Numbered from the stretch's first letter, positions 16,562-26,162 are shown. The stretch: 64,000 nt of DNA from an uncultured Clostridia bacterium (GCA_948471525.1 CAOKSY010000007.1:24462-88461), one strand, 5' to 3'. Program-made: numbers and translations. The notes: generated from the sequence alone by a model not told the origin.

Positions 16562-17485
16562 TCAAGAAATTTTTGCCCGCTGTTTATATACTACCTCTCG
16601 GACAAACGCTTTGGAAGAGAATAGAATTACTCCCACAGCGAGGGCTATCGCGATGTCTACGAATACAAAAGAGTTGTATGCCAGACTATAGATATATATA
16701 TTGCTCGCGCCGGAATCGTTTGCGTATGTGCCGAAGGCGAATACTCCGGAAAGAAAGTGAGCCGTAAATCTAAATGCGCCTGCAGCGATGCCGCCGAGCA
16801 GCAGAGAGACTTGCGGACACTTATTAAAGACTTTGATTTTTGAGAAAATTCCCCCCAGTCCTATTGCCGAAAAAGCTATCGGATAATCCAAAAGAAATTG
16901 AGCGGGGTGGATTATATACGGATCTTGAATGGCTTGCAAGACGCCGTATACTATGCCCAGTAAGAATCCTTTTTTTATACCGAATATATAAGAGAATATC
17001 AACAGCGGCAGCAACGACGCGGGCGTAACGCTTCCGCCCTGAGGCATTTTGAACAGTCTTATATAAGAGAGGGCAAAGCTCATTGCCACGCAAATCGCTC
17101 CAAAAGCAACTGTACGGGAATCGAATTTAAAGTTTTCATTTCTGCCCAGTAAAAGCGTAAGCGTCAAGATCGCGCCGGTCAGTACAAACATGCTGATATA
17201 CAGCGGAGCTTTCTTGAGGAAAGGCGAATAATATCCGTCGTCTTTAATGTTGTCGACGTAGTATTTGCCTATTAGAGATACGCAGACTATAGCCGCTGCA
17301 ATGCAAAGCGCGATGGCTATATATATGAGTATACGTATCTTTTGAGGCGAGCGTTTTTTTATAAACATCAAAAACATAAATAAAAATAACGTCAGGAATA
17401 ATGCAAGTATAGGCCAAAAGACAAGATCGGGCAATTCGTCGCCGCCCCAAGTCTTGACGGCTGTCAGCATCAAGAGATTGTTCAT
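16562..17485 (-). CDS. thiT: ThiT-type thiamine ECF transporter S component with N-terminal extension
   Basis: Protein of 307 residues. Residues about 120-290 match the ThiT/YuaJ thiamine-binding S component of ECF transporters, with FKMPQGGSVTPASLLPLL, LLGIVYGVLQ and FLLDYPIAF. These segments carry the thiamine pocket in known ThiT. ThiT is usually about 190 residues; here about 115 extra residues with three predicted membrane segments precede it. The ECF energising module (two ATPases and T protein) is not in this window and is usually encoded elsewhere and shared. Upstream lie a TPP riboswitch and a terminator, which confirm the thiamine role and indicate repression by thiamine pyrophosphate. 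Confidence 0.9.
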   Translation of the reverse strand: MNNLLMLTAVKTWGGDELPDLVFWPILALFLTLFLFMFLMFIKKRSPQKIRILIYIAIALCIAAAIVCVSLIGKYYVDNIKDDGYYSPFLKKAPLYISMFVLTGAILTLTLLLGRNENFKFDSRTVAFGAICVAMSFALSYIRLFKMPQGGSVTPASLLPLLIFSYIFGIKKGFLLGIVYGVLQAIQDPYIIHPAQFLLDYPIAFSAIGLGGIFSKIKVFNKCPQVSLLLGGIAAGAFRFTAHFLSGVFAFGTYANDSGASNIYIYSLAYNSFVFVDIAIALAVGVILFSSKAFVREVVYKQRAKIS

Positions 17486-17506
17486 TGTTGACTCCTTTTC
17501 GCCGAC

Positions 17507-17545
17507 AAAAAATAAAAATGCCCCCGAACAAAATGACGGAGTGCA
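17507..17545 (-). terminator. riboswitch-controlled intrinsic terminator
   Basis: On the minus strand, TGCaCTCCG and CGGGGGCA pair around a 10-nt loop and are followed by a U-rich tract (TTTTTATTTTTT). It sits between the TPP aptamer and the thiT ribosome site, as expected for TPP-induced transcription termination. Confidence 0.8.
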
Positions 17546-17557
17546 ACATACTTTTTA

Positions 17558-17629
17558 AGCTCTTTCGTTCAAGCATTACCTTGTCCGATTCAAGTGGTAT
17601 GATCTCAGCTTTTTAAAGCACCCACGGCG
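17558..17629 (-). ncRNA. TPP riboswitch aptamer (THI element)
   Basis: The minus strand shows the conserved parts in order: GGGTGCT, CTGAGAT, ACCACTTGAA, CGGACAAGGTAATGC, then TGAACGAAAGAGC. These are the core of the thiamine-pyrophosphate aptamer. It lies between a sigma-A promoter and a terminator ahead of thiT, so TPP binding should switch the gene off. Confidence 0.93.
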
Positions 17630-17650
17630 AATATTTTATTTTATACCATA

Positions 17651-17679
17651 AATATATACGATATAGTTCGCTATGTCAA
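17651..17679 (-). promoter_or_regulatory. promoter of the thiT riboswitch transcript
   Basis: On the minus strand, TTGACA (17674-17679), a 17-bp spacer and TATATT (17651-17656). Transcription would start about 15-20 nt before the aptamer. Confidence 0.75.
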
Positions 17680-17762
17680 ACAAATAGACGAACTTTGTAA
17701 AATATATTTTTCGTCATCTATAGCAACGCGTTTAATCCCGCTTAGGAAGATTAATTGTATAA

Positions 17763-17798
17763 AAAAGCCGCGGCGAATAGACCGACGCGACTTTTGTA
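17763..17798. terminator. terminator after lipoprotein gene
   Basis: AAAGcCGCG pairs with CGCGaCTTT around a 14-nt loop. On the minus strand the stem is followed by a T-run, which fits the end of the lipoprotein gene at 17823. Confidence 0.6.
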
Positions 17799-17822
17799 AA
17801 ATGATTTGGATTGGATTACTTG

Positions 17823-18848
17823 TTATTTGAGGGAATCTTTTATCTTTTTGCTTTGCGAGTAGTCCATATCGGCTTCCGAATAACTGAACACAGTTATCTG
17901 TTTATTCTGAGCCGCGCCGGAGAACATTTGGATCTTGCCGTTCCAGCTCTCTTCGATGTCGTATCTCTTCGCAAGACCGCATTCCCATATTTGAACGGTC
18001 ATTCTGCAATATTCGTATTTCATATTGCTTCCGCCGTTGTCGTTTTCCAGCCATTCGATAGTCAGCTTATCGTTGTTGGCAACTTCTACGTCGATGGAGA
18101 AGGTAAGTTCATAATACTTTTTGTCGCCCTCTTCTTTGACTTCTATCTTTGCGCCTTCTTCGGATACGATATCTTTAGCCGTCCAGTTGATGTCCACTTT
18201 TTTGGCTTCGTCATAACTTCTCGAGCCTGACGCTTCCTGAGGCGAATTCCAATTGCCGCGCTTTTGTATCTTCCATTCTTTTACTTCCAACAGACCCGTT
18301 TTGAAATTATATGTAATAGGGCTGTCATTGTTCATTCTGCTATAAAGACCGTCGGCAATATATCTTATATCTGCGCTGGTAACGAAGTTTGCGGCGATGG
18401 AATTGAAGTTGTGATTGACGGGAAGTTTGATCGTAATGTCGTCTTTTATCTCGTCGCTCTGTCTTCTCAGTCTTTGATATACGAGCGTGCCTTGATTGCT
18501 TCCGAGATTGGTAGTACCTACTTTATGAGTAAAGTAAGCGAAATGGTCGCACGCAATCTCGTTTATCGTCGCGCCGTATACCATCTTTGCGATCTTATCG
18601 GCTGTGCCGAGCGACTCGTTTTCATAGATAGCGGATACGTTGACAGGCGTTTCTTTCGCTCCCTCGCGTCCGTTTTCTATACTGTCTACGTTTACCGCGT
18701 CGGGATATGCAAGGTAGTCTTTCAGTACGGTTCCGAAATCTACGTCTATGATCTCTCCGTTTTGACTTCCGCCGTTGCAGGCTACAAAACTTATGCAAAT
18801 CGTCAATGCCACAAGCATAACTGCGATTGTTGTCAATACTTTTTTCAT
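17823..18848 (-). CDS. putative lipoprotein of unknown function
   Basis: Protein of 341 residues with a typical lipoprotein signal: MKKVLTTIA, a hydrophobic stretch and a lipobox ending FVAC (Cys at about residue 24), then a Gly/Ser/Asn linker. The mature part is acidic and beta-rich, without a family I recognise. It would be anchored on the outer face of the membrane. GGGAG lies before the ATG. It has its own promoter (18884-18913) and terminator, so it is a single-gene unit. Its general look (Cys-anchored, about 340 residues, Lys/Asp/Tyr-rich repeats of strands) recalls the second lipoprotein at 38659, but I see no clear sequence match between them. Confidence 0.75.
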   Translation of the reverse strand: MKKVLTTIAVMLVALTICISFVACNGGSQNGEIIDVDFGTVLKDYLAYPDAVNVDSIENGREGAKETPVNVSAIYENESLGTADKIAKMVYGATINEIACDHFAYFTHKVGTTNLGSNQGTLVYQRLRRQSDEIKDDITIKLPVNHNFNSIAANFVTSADIRYIADGLYSRMNNDSPITYNFKTGLLEVKEWKIQKRGNWNSPQEASGSRSYDEAKKVDINWTAKDIVSEEGAKIEVKEEGDKKYYELTFSIDVEVANNDKLTIEWLENDNGGSNMKYEYCRMTVQIWECGLAKRYDIEESWNGKIQMFSGAAQNKQITVFSYSEADMDYSQSKKIKDSLK

Positions 18849-18883
18849 AATTTCACTCCCTTTAACTGTGTATTGTTAAGTTC

Positions 18884-18913
18884 AGTATAAAGTTTGTATA
18901 TATCAAAAGTCAA
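18884..18913 (-). promoter_or_regulatory. sigma-A promoter for the lipoprotein gene
   Basis: On the minus strand, TTGACT (18908-18913), an 18-bp spacer and TATACT (18884-18889). Confidence 0.65.
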
Positions 18914-19040
18914 TACCTTTGAAAAAATTTTATATTAAAAAAAATTGATTTTTACGATTATTATTCTTTTGATTTCCATATTTATGTTTGATATAAAAAT
19001 TTTATGGATAAAATGGGCGTAATTGCGAGGCGACTCGCTA

Positions 19041-19069
19041 TTGACACAGCACATATAATGGGTTATAAT
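19041..19069 (+). promoter_or_regulatory. full-consensus promoter of the alpha-mannosidase gene
   Basis: TTGACA at 19041-19046, a 17-bp spacer and TATAAT at 19064-19069. Directly upstream, GCGAG-gcga-CTCGC (19025-19038) forms a short inverted repeat that could be an operator. Confidence 0.85.
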
Positions 19070-19123
19070 TAAGGTATAATAAAAAATTTTATCGTAATTT
19101 ATCGATAGTATTTGAGGAAAAGT

Positions 19124-22078
19124 ATGATAGAACGAGTGGCTTTATATCCTACGCACGTCCGCCGTCTTATTTCGTTGAGAAGTAAGATTTACAAGACTGT
19201 GGGAGATATGTCTTGCGAGGCGGCTTTGAGTAAGGAGCCTATTCCCAAGAATATGTTGGACAAGGCTAAATTTGCTCCTATTTTTACCGGAGACGTATGG
19301 GGCAGCGATTTTGACTGCGGTTGGTTTAGATTCAAGGGCTATGTGCCGGAGAGTTGCAAGGGCAAACACGTTGTCGCGCTGATCAATATCCAAGGCGAAG
19401 GAGTAGTGTACGGCGCGGACGGGAAGATAAAGCAAGGCATTACGCAGGTATTGGACGGGATAGATCTCGTGCAGTCGGCTAAAGGCAAGCAGGTCGTCGA
19501 TCTTTTTCAGTGCGCAGAGGGCGGAGAAAAAGTAGAATTGCTTGTCGACGGTGGATATAACGGAAAAAGGAAAAAGCCCGGTTATCAAGTCAAACTCGCC
19601 CGCAAAGACATTGCCGTCTGCAACGACGAGATCCTTACTTATTATTACGATTATCTCCAGCTTTTCTGTATGCTGTTGACTTACGGCAAGAACGTCAATT
19701 TGACAAAAGAGCGGTTTGCGCAAATAGGAAAGGCGCTTTCCCGCAGTTATAGGATATCCAAGAAGAGTTATGTTGACGCCCACGAAGAACTTGCGAAGAT
19801 CATAGCTGTTCCCAACGACGCGGACTGCACCGAGTATACCGCCATAGGACACGCTCATATCGATCTCGCTTGGCTGTGGCCGATAAGGGAAACGAAGCGA
19901 AAGGGAGTGCGCACTTTTGCGACCGCGCTCAACAATATAGATAAGTATCCCGAATATAAATTCGGCGCTTCGCAGGCTCAGTTATTTCAATGGATAAAGG
20001 AAGAAGCGCCGGATCTTTACGCGAGAGTAAAGGACGCAGTGGCAGACGGCAGGATGGAATTACAGGGCGGTATGTGGACGGAAAACGATTGCAATATCCC
20101 TTGCGGAGAATCGCTTATACGTCAGTTTTTGTACGGCGAGAAGTTTTTTGAAGACGAATTTTCAAAACATTGCAAAGTAGTATGGCTTCCCGACGTATTC
20201 GGTTATCCGGCGTCTTTGCCGCAGATCATACGCAAGTGCGGCAGAGATTATTTTATGACGATCAAGCTCACTTGGAATATGCAGAATAAATTCCCGTACA
20301 AGACGTTTGTATGGAAGGGAATAGACGGCAGCAAAGTGCTTTCGCATATGGCTCCGCAGGGAACTTACAATTCTACCGCGACGCCGATGGCGATAGTCAA
20401 TTCTGACAGAGGCAATCCTCACAAAGACGATATTGCAAAAGCGCTTTTGATATACGGAATAGGCGACGGAGGCGGCGGCCCCGGGGAAGCTCCTCTCGAA
20501 CTGCTTGACAGACAGCAAGACAACAAAGGACTGTCCAAAGTGGTGAGAAGACATGCGGTCGAGTTGTTTGAAGATATAGAAAATCAATATATAGACGCGG
20601 CGCCCGAGTACGACGGCGAATTGTATCTTGAAAAGCATCAGGGTACCTATACGTCTCAGGCGCAGAACAAACTCTACAATAGATTGATGGAACAGCAACT
20701 GCACAATCTCGAATGGCTGATGTCGCTTGCAAAGGTCAAAGGGATAACTTACGATTTCCCCAAGTACGAAAGTATTTGGAAAGAGGTGCTACTGTATCAG
20801 TTCCACGACATCATTCCGGGATCGTCGATAAAGAGAGTTTACGATGAATCGGTCGAGAGATATAAGATAATGTATGCGGAGGTGCTTGACGCTTGCGCCG
20901 ATATTGTCTCCAAACTCGACGGAGAAGTGGGGCTCGGAGCTATCAATCCGATAGGTTTTGACAGAAAAGAGTACGTCAAGTCGGGGGAGAATTGGTATCT
21001 CGCGGACGTAAAGGCATATTCTTCGACAAAGCTAATTGCAGTCGACGGGAGCAAGGAATTTTCCTTTGGAGACGGTTTTATCGAAAACTCGCTTCTCAAG
21101 GTGACGTTTGCTAAAGACGGCAGTATTTGCTCTATGATAGATAAGAAATCTGGCAAAGAACTGTGCGGAGATTATCTCAACAGGCTGACGGTCTATTCCG
21201 ATCCCAAGTCATATTACGACGCTTGGGATATCGATATAAATTATCCAAAACTCAAGAAGAGTAGGTTCAAGATACTCTCGTCCAAGACTTATGTCGACGG
21301 AAAACAGGTAGTGCGCGAGAGCGTGTATACGTACAGAGACAGCGCGCTCACGCAGAAGGTCATACTTACTGAAGGCGATATGCTGGTCGACTTCGTCACT
21401 CGGGTAGACTGGCGCGAAGCGCATAAAATGCTGAGGGCGGATTTCCGTCCGTCTGTATACGGCGACACAGTAAATTGCGACATTCAGTTCGGCAACGTCG
21501 ATAGAAGCACGCTCGAAGACGATCCTATTCGCAAAGCGCAGTTTGAGATATGTGCGCATAAGTTCGTCAACGTAGACAAAGACGGCTACGGCGTCGCTCT
21601 TCTCAACGACTGCAAATACGGCTACAGAGTCAAAGACGGGCTTATATCGCTCAACTTATTGCGTTCGCCCAAATATCCCGATCCCGACTGCGATATGGGA
21701 GAACATCATTTTGCATACGCATTCTATCCGCATACCGGAGAATGGCGCGAGAGCGACGTGGTGAACAGGGCGTATTGTTACAACAACGCGCTGATAGTCG
21801 GCGAGCGCACTCCGAATATAGACGCGATGTTTGATTTGGACGGAGACGTCATCGTCGAGACGGTCAAGATTGCCGACGACGCAAGCGGTATAGTAGTCAG
21901 AATATACGAACGAAAGGGAAAAACTTGCAAGGCTGTTCTTAAGCCTAAGTTCGATCACGGCAAGATATTCGATTGCAATATGTTGGAACGCGACAGGGCA
22001 GAGCGCGCAAGCAACGAATATGAATTCTCTCCATACGAGATGAAGACAATTTTGTTCTCTTTTGCGAATAAAAATTAA
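19124..22078 (+). CDS. GH38-family alpha-mannosidase
   Basis: Protein of 984 residues without a signal peptide, so it is cytoplasmic. The GH38 metal site is seen in GHAHIDLAWLWP (His243, Asp245 region to Asp247), the nucleophile Asp in WLPDVFGYPAS (residue 357) and the His-Asp pair in YQFHDIIPGSS (His561-Asp562). The C-terminal half (about 630-980) is the beta-sandwich part of the family. Such enzymes release alpha-linked mannose from oligosaccharides taken up by the cell. I start at ATG 19124 with TTGAGGAAAAG upstream. It has a perfect promoter and faces an AraC regulator, placing it in the same catabolic locus as the glucuronate genes. Confidence 0.92.
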   Translation: MIERVALYPTHVRRLISLRSKIYKTVGDMSCEAALSKEPIPKNMLDKAKFAPIFTGDVWGSDFDCGWFRFKGYVPESCKGKHVVALINIQGEGVVYGADGKIKQGITQVLDGIDLVQSAKGKQVVDLFQCAEGGEKVELLVDGGYNGKRKKPGYQVKLARKDIAVCNDEILTYYYDYLQLFCMLLTYGKNVNLTKERFAQIGKALSRSYRISKKSYVDAHEELAKIIAVPNDADCTEYTAIGHAHIDLAWLWPIRETKRKGVRTFATALNNIDKYPEYKFGASQAQLFQWIKEEAPDLYARVKDAVADGRMELQGGMWTENDCNIPCGESLIRQFLYGEKFFEDEFSKHCKVVWLPDVFGYPASLPQIIRKCGRDYFMTIKLTWNMQNKFPYKTFVWKGIDGSKVLSHMAPQGTYNSTATPMAIVNSDRGNPHKDDIAKALLIYGIGDGGGGPGEAPLELLDRQQDNKGLSKVVRRHAVELFEDIENQYIDAAPEYDGELYLEKHQGTYTSQAQNKLYNRLMEQQLHNLEWLMSLAKVKGITYDFPKYESIWKEVLLYQFHDIIPGSSIKRVYDESVERYKIMYAEVLDACADIVSKLDGEVGLGAINPIGFDRKEYVKSGENWYLADVKAYSSTKLIAVDGSKEFSFGDGFIENSLLKVTFAKDGSICSMIDKKSGKELCGDYLNRLTVYSDPKSYYDAWDIDINYPKLKKSRFKILSSKTYVDGKQVVRESVYTYRDSALTQKVILTEGDMLVDFVTRVDWREAHKMLRADFRPSVYGDTVNCDIQFGNVDRSTLEDDPIRKAQFEICAHKFVNVDKDGYGVALLNDCKYGYRVKDGLISLNLLRSPKYPDPDCDMGEHHFAYAFYPHTGEWRESDVVNRAYCYNNALIVGERTPNIDAMFDLDGDVIVETVKIADDASGIVVRIYERKGKTCKAVLKPKFDHGKIFDCNMLERDRAERASNEYEFSPYEMKTILFSFANKN

Positions 22079-22099
22079 ATTGAGATGTCTCTATAAAAT

Positions 22100-22132
22100 A
22101 AAGCCGCGCGACCTAAAAAGCCGCGCGGCTTT
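22100..22132. terminator. strong bidirectional terminator
   Basis: AAAGCCGCGCG (22100-22110) and CGCGCGGCTTT (22122-22132) form a perfect 11-bp stem with an 11-nt loop, between the convergent mannosidase and AraC genes. Confidence 0.85.
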
Positions 22133-22164
22133 GTCATTGAACTTGATTGTTGGAGACTGCTTTC

Positions 22165-22947
22165 TTATTCGCCGTCTGCGGAGATGGAATAGTTGCCGAT
22201 TTCGTTGGTAGGTTCGCCGATATATTCCTTTGGACTTACTCCGACGATCTTTTTGAATACTCTCGAGAAGTACAGCTGATCGCTGAATCCGCATCTCTCC
22301 GCGATCTCGTATATCTTAAGATTGTTGATGTTTCTCGATAAGAGCAACTTCTGCGCGGAATTGATACGAGTATTGTTGAGGAACTGAAGAGGGGAGATGC
22401 CCTTTTCTTTGATAAACTGTCTTCTGATATAGTCTTTGGACAGATCGAATTCGTTATAAATAGAATCTATGCTGAAATTGGAATCGGAGAAATTCTCTAT
22501 TATCGCATTGGCGATGATCTCGATATGGTGGCTTGTCTGCAACGTGCCGTCAAACTGCGTTATAAAGCCGAGTATCAGATCGGTAAACGACATTATGATG
22601 TTGGAAGAGCAGCTTTTCGTCGCGGAAAAGTGTCGGAAACACATATTCATCGTTGTATAAAGATCTTTTTGCTGATTGTCTTTCACGACGATCGCGTTTT
22701 TAAAACTCGGCGTCCAGCCGGCCACAGTCATATGTATATTGCGGAATCCGCTGTGCGACGAATTGCTGTGCAAAGTGTGCGGCGGAATGACTACTATTTC
22801 GTTTTGTGAATATTCGAGCGGCTTTGCGTTTTCGAATATTATTTTCCCCGAACCGTTTGTGCAGTAGATAATCTCCCAAAAGTTATGCTTATGCTGTTTT
22901 ACGTCATAAGTCTTCATGTTTTTTCCGATATAATTTATTACAGGCAT
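22165..22947 (-). CDS. AraC-family transcriptional regulator with cupin sensor domain
   Basis: Protein of 260 residues. The N-terminal half (about 1-130) is a cupin-like sugar-sensing domain, with HKHNFWEIIYCTNGSG and IPPHTLH. The C-terminal 100 residues hold two helix-turn-helix motifs, with IDSIYNEFDLSKDYIRRQF and the signature IAERCGFSDQLYFSRVFKK. AraC proteins of this kind usually activate nearby catabolic genes when they bind a sugar. It lies divergently from eda-kdgK-uxaC-uxuA and convergently to the mannosidase, so the uronate genes and possibly GH38 are likely targets. GGAGG precedes the ATG, and a promoter is at 22986-23014. Confidence 0.9.
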   Translation of the reverse strand: MPVINYIGKNMKTYDVKQHKHNFWEIIYCTNGSGKIIFENAKPLEYSQNEIVVIPPHTLHSNSSHSGFRNIHMTVAGWTPSFKNAIVVKDNQQKDLYTTMNMCFRHFSATKSCSSNIIMSFTDLILGFITQFDGTLQTSHHIEIIANAIIENFSDSNFSIDSIYNEFDLSKDYIRRQFIKEKGISPLQFLNNTRINSAQKLLLSRNINNLKIYEIAERCGFSDQLYFSRVFKKIVGVSPKEYIGEPTNEIGNYSISADGE

Positions 22948-22985
22948 AATTTCCTCCGTCTTAACATAAATGTTTAACTGTCTTC

Positions 22986-23014
22986 ATTATACACTGTCTT
23001 GCCTATTTTGTCCA
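22986..23014 (-). promoter_or_regulatory. promoter of the AraC regulator gene
   Basis: On the minus strand, TGGACA (23009-23014), a 17-bp spacer and TATAAT (22986-22991) with a TG just upstream. It lies back to back with the eda promoter, so one operator could control both. Confidence 0.65.
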
Positions 23015-23036
23015 TAATTTTTCAACAAAAATAGTA

Positions 23037-23065
23037 TTGTTTTTTTTATTTTCCTATATTATAAT
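23037..23065 (+). promoter_or_regulatory. promoter of the uronate operon
   Basis: TTGTTT at 23037-23042, a 17-bp spacer and TATAAT at 23060-23065. The weak -35 box fits activation by the divergent AraC protein. The about 60-nt leader contains a small AGCTC/GAGCT hairpin before GGAGGAG and the eda ATG. Confidence 0.65.
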
Positions 23066-23129
23066 TATTATGTAAATGCAAAAAGCATGGGGAAGCTCTC
23101 TTTGAAGGAGCTGACCCGGAGGAGTTTTT

Positions 23130-23780
23130 ATGGAGAAATACCGTATTTACAAGGCAATAAAAGAGCAAGGCATAGTTGTGGTCGTGAGAGGCGACGGAAT
23201 AGAAGAGGCGATAAAGACCGTCGACGCTTGTTACAGAGGCGGAATAAAGATCATAGAAGTTACGTTTACCGTTCCGGGCGCGGATAAGATAATCGCGCGT
23301 CTTAGCGAGAAGTACGCAGGTACCGATATGGTTATAGGCGCAGGCACGGTGCTCGATCCGCAGACGGCGCGCATAGCTATACTTGCGGGAGCAAAATTCA
23401 TAGTCAGTCCTTCGCTCAACGTCGAGACGATCAAGACGTGCAACCGTTACGGAGTGGCTGTTATGAGCGGAGTTATGACTCCGACCGAAGCGCAGACGGC
23501 TATGGAATACGGCGTGGATATACTCAAACTTTTCCCCGGAGATATTGCTAAGCCCGCGGGCATCAAGGCGCTCAAGGGACCTTTCCCCAACGCCAATATA
23601 ATGCCGACCGGCGGAGTCAGCGGCGACAACGTGGAAGAGTGGTTCAAGGCGGGAGCGTATGCCGTAGGCGCAGGCTCGTTCCTTACAAAAGACGCAAAGA
23701 CGGGCGACTATGCCAAAGTCGAAAGCACTTGCAGAGCTTTTGTCGAAAAAGTACGTTCTATAATCGGAGGAAGAAAGTAA
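23130..23780 (+). CDS. eda: KDPG aldolase
   Basis: Protein of 216 residues of the 2-keto-3-deoxy-6-phosphogluconate / 4-hydroxy-2-oxoglutarate aldolase family. It splits KDPG into pyruvate and glyceraldehyde-3-phosphate, the last step of the glucuronate route. The Schiff-base Lys133 lies in DILKLFPGD. VVVRGDG (start), EVTFTVPGA, GAGTVLDP and the phosphate-binding MPTGGVSGDN are the family motifs. GGAGGAG precedes the ATG. It is first in the operon, and its stop overlaps the kdgK start (TAATG), so the two are translated together. Confidence 0.93.
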   Translation: MEKYRIYKAIKEQGIVVVVRGDGIEEAIKTVDACYRGGIKIIEVTFTVPGADKIIARLSEKYAGTDMVIGAGTVLDPQTARIAILAGAKFIVSPSLNVETIKTCNRYGVAVMSGVMTPTEAQTAMEYGVDILKLFPGDIAKPAGIKALKGPFPNANIMPTGGVSGDNVEEWFKAGAYAVGAGSFLTKDAKTGDYAKVESTCRAFVEKVRSIIGGRK

Positions 23781-24805
23781 TGGCGAAGATCGTTACGGTA
23801 GGCGAAATAATGATGCGCTTGCAACCGAGCGGATACAAGCGTTTTATGCAGGCGGAAAGTTTTGATATAGTATTCGGCGGAGGAGAAGCCAACGTTGCAG
23901 TATCTCTCGCGCAGTTCGGAGAGGAAGTGGCGTTTATGACAAAATTGCCCTCCAACGCTATCGCGGATAAATGCGTCAGGGAACTCAGAGGCTGGGGAGT
24001 GAACACTTCTCTTATCGCAAGAGGCGGCGACAGAATGGGAATATATTTCTGTGAGAAGGGGTGTTCGCAGCGCGGAAGCAACGTCATATACGACAGAGCG
24101 GGCAGTGCGATAGCCGAGGCGGAGATAAACGATTTCGATATACCGTCTGCGTTGGACGGAGTCAAGTGGCTGCACTGGACGGGTATAACTCCCGCCATAT
24201 CGGACAAGACCGCAGAGATAATGAAAGCAGTGCTTATTGAGGCGAAGAAGAGAAATATCACGGTGTCTTGCGATCTCAATTATCGCAAAAAACTTTGGAG
24301 CAGACAAAAAGCCAACGAAGTTATGAGCGATCTCGTCAAGTACGTGGACGTGCTTATTTCCAACGAAGAGGACAGCAAAGACGTATTCGGCATAGAGGCG
24401 GAGAACACCGATATAAACAGCGGAAAGATCTCGGCGGACGGATATGCCGGCATAGCAAAAAAACTTATGGCGAAATTTCCTTCGCTCAAATATGTTGCGT
24501 TTACGCTCAGAGAGTCGATCTCCGCGTCGCGCAACGGATGGTCGGCGATACTTACAGACGGCAAAGACGTATTTAATTCCAAAAAATATTCTATCGATAT
24601 AGTCGACAGAGTGGGCGGCGGCGATAGTTTCGGCGCGGGATTGATATACGGACTGATAAATAATCTGGGCGGACAGAAGACGATCGAATTTGCGGCCGCG
24701 GCATCCTGTCTCAAACATACCGTCGAGGGCGATTTCAATATAGTGTCGGTAGACGAAGTAAACAAACTTGCGGGAGGCGACGGAAGTGGCAGAGTGCAGA
24801 GATAG
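23780..24805 (+). CDS. kdgK: 2-keto-3-deoxygluconate kinase (PfkB family)
   Basis: Protein of 341 residues that phosphorylates 2-keto-3-deoxygluconate to KDPG with ATP. The PfkB motifs are visible: the N-terminal FGGGEANVAVSLAQFG and the C-terminal catalytic signature DRVGGGDSFGAG, with its base Asp. TVGEIMMRL at the start and CDLNYRKKLW are characteristic of KdgK-type members. The ATG sits in the TAATG overlap with eda, preceded by GGAGGAAG. The last 20 nt overlap the uxaC start. Its position between eda and uxaC supports KDG over other sugars as substrate. Confidence 0.92.
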   Translation: MAKIVTVGEIMMRLQPSGYKRFMQAESFDIVFGGGEANVAVSLAQFGEEVAFMTKLPSNAIADKCVRELRGWGVNTSLIARGGDRMGIYFCEKGCSQRGSNVIYDRAGSAIAEAEINDFDIPSALDGVKWLHWTGITPAISDKTAEIMKAVLIEAKKRNITVSCDLNYRKKLWSRQKANEVMSDLVKYVDVLISNEEDSKDVFGIEAENTDINSGKISADGYAGIAKKLMAKFPSLKYVAFTLRESISASRNGWSAILTDGKDVFNSKKYSIDIVDRVGGGDSFGAGLIYGLINNLGGQKTIEFAAAASCLKHTVEGDFNIVSVDEVNKLAGGDGSGRVQR

Positions 24806-26162
24806 GGCGGTAAATCTGCTCAAGACAAAATATGCGGAGCGCCTGTACGGAGAGGTCAAGGATCTTCCGATAATCGACTATCACTGTCATCTCTCTCCCA
24901 AGGAGATATATGAGGATAGACAGTTCGGCAATATAGGCGAGATGTGGCTTTCGGGCGACCACTACAAGTGGAGACTGATGAGAGCTTACGGAATTGACGA
25001 AAGATATATCACGGGCGACGCCGACTACAGAGAGAAGTTTCTCGCCTTTGCAAAGGCGGCGGGAAGCGCGTACGGCAATCCGATAAAGGATTGGGTTGCG
25101 TTGGAACTGGAATTTTTCTTCGGTATAAAAACTCCTTTCAACGAAGCGACCGCGGAAGAAATATGGGAGCAAGCCAATTCGGTTATCGCACGTGAAAAAC
25201 TTTCTCCGCGCAAACTTATCGAAATGGCAAAAGTGGAATATATAGCGACTACCGACGATCCTTGCGACGATCTTGCTTATCACAAGGCGATAGCGGAACA
25301 GGGAATGCTCAAGGCAAAAGTCGTTCCGTCTTTCAGAGTGGACAATATAGTTTCGGTAGACGATTCGGGATACGGAGAGTATATCTCGAGACTGTCTTCG
25401 GCGAGCGGCATAGATATAAAGGATCTTACGTCTTTGCAGAGCGCGATAGTTGCGAGAATGGATCATTTTGTCGCTATGGGCTGTAAGTTCTCCGACGTGG
25501 GAGTAGCGGGCTTTCCCGAGAGCATAGCCGATTTTTCTCATGCCGACAAAACGTTCAAGGCGATCCTATCAGGCAAGAATACTTCGGAAGAAGAGCGCGA
25601 CGCGTTGCGCGGATATCTGTACGTATTTTTGGGTAAGGCTTACGCTGAACGCGGAATGGTAATGCAGTTGCATCTGGCGGTCACGCGCAACTCCAATACG
25701 GTAATGTTGAATAAATGCGGCAGAGATTCCGGATTTGACTGCGTAGGAGACGCTTTGGAAGTGAGCCGTATCAAATATGTCATAGATACGATGAATTCAC
25801 AGGGCGCGCTTCCAAAGACGATAGTCTATACGCTCAATCCCACGATGTACTATCCGCTGGTCACGATGTGCGGAGCGTTCAGAGATGTGACGATAGGTAT
25901 AAGTTGGTGGTTCTGCGATCACAGGAGAGGTATGTACGATACGCTCGAGACGCTGTCGGAACTCAGTCATATCTCTTCGTTGGTGGGAATGCTGACGGAC
26001 AGCAGGAGTTTTCTTTCCTATACCAGACACGACTATTACAGACAGATCGTCTGCGACTTCTTGGGAGGTCTTATGCAGAGCGACGACGATATTTACGCCG
26101 TAGAGGTGGCGAAGGCGCTTTGTTACGGCAATGCAAAAAAACTTGTGGAGGGAAACAAATGA
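24786..26162 (+). CDS. uxaC: glucuronate isomerase (uronate isomerase)
   Basis: Protein of 458 residues that isomerises D-glucuronate to D-fructuronate (and D-galacturonate to tagaturonate). The amidohydrolase-fold metal motif HCH is at residues 33-35 ([10 protein letters not shown]). [10 protein letters not shown] in the middle and [17 protein letters not shown] near the end are family signatures. I choose the GTG at 24786 because GGGAGG lies 8 nt upstream; it overlaps kdgK by 20 nt. A TTG six codons earlier is possible but has no ribosome site. The neighbouring mannonate enzymes indicate glucuronate, not galacturonate, as the main substrate, since no tagaturonate/altronate genes are present. 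Confidence 0.93.
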   Translation: MAECRDRAVNLLKTKYAERLYGEVKDLPIIDYHCHLSPKEIYEDRQFGNIGEMWLSGDHYKWRLMRAYGIDERYITGDADYREKFLAFAKAAGSAYGNPIKDWVALELEFFFGIKTPFNEATAEEIWEQANSVIAREKLSPRKLIEMAKVEYIATTDDPCDDLAYHKAIAEQGMLKAKVVPSFRVDNIVSVDDSGYGEYISRLSSASGIDIKDLTSLQSAIVARMDHFVAMGCKFSDVGVAGFPESIADFSHADKTFKAILSGKNTSEEERDALRGYLYVFLGKAYAERGMVMQLHLAVTRNSNTVMLNKCGRDSGFDCVGDALEVSRIKYVIDTMNSQGALPKTIVYTLNPTMYYPLVTMCGAFRDVTIGISWWFCDHRRGMYDTLETLSELSHISSLVGMLTDSRSFLSYTRHDYYRQIVCDFLGGLMQSDDDIYAVEVAKALCYGNAKKLVEGNK

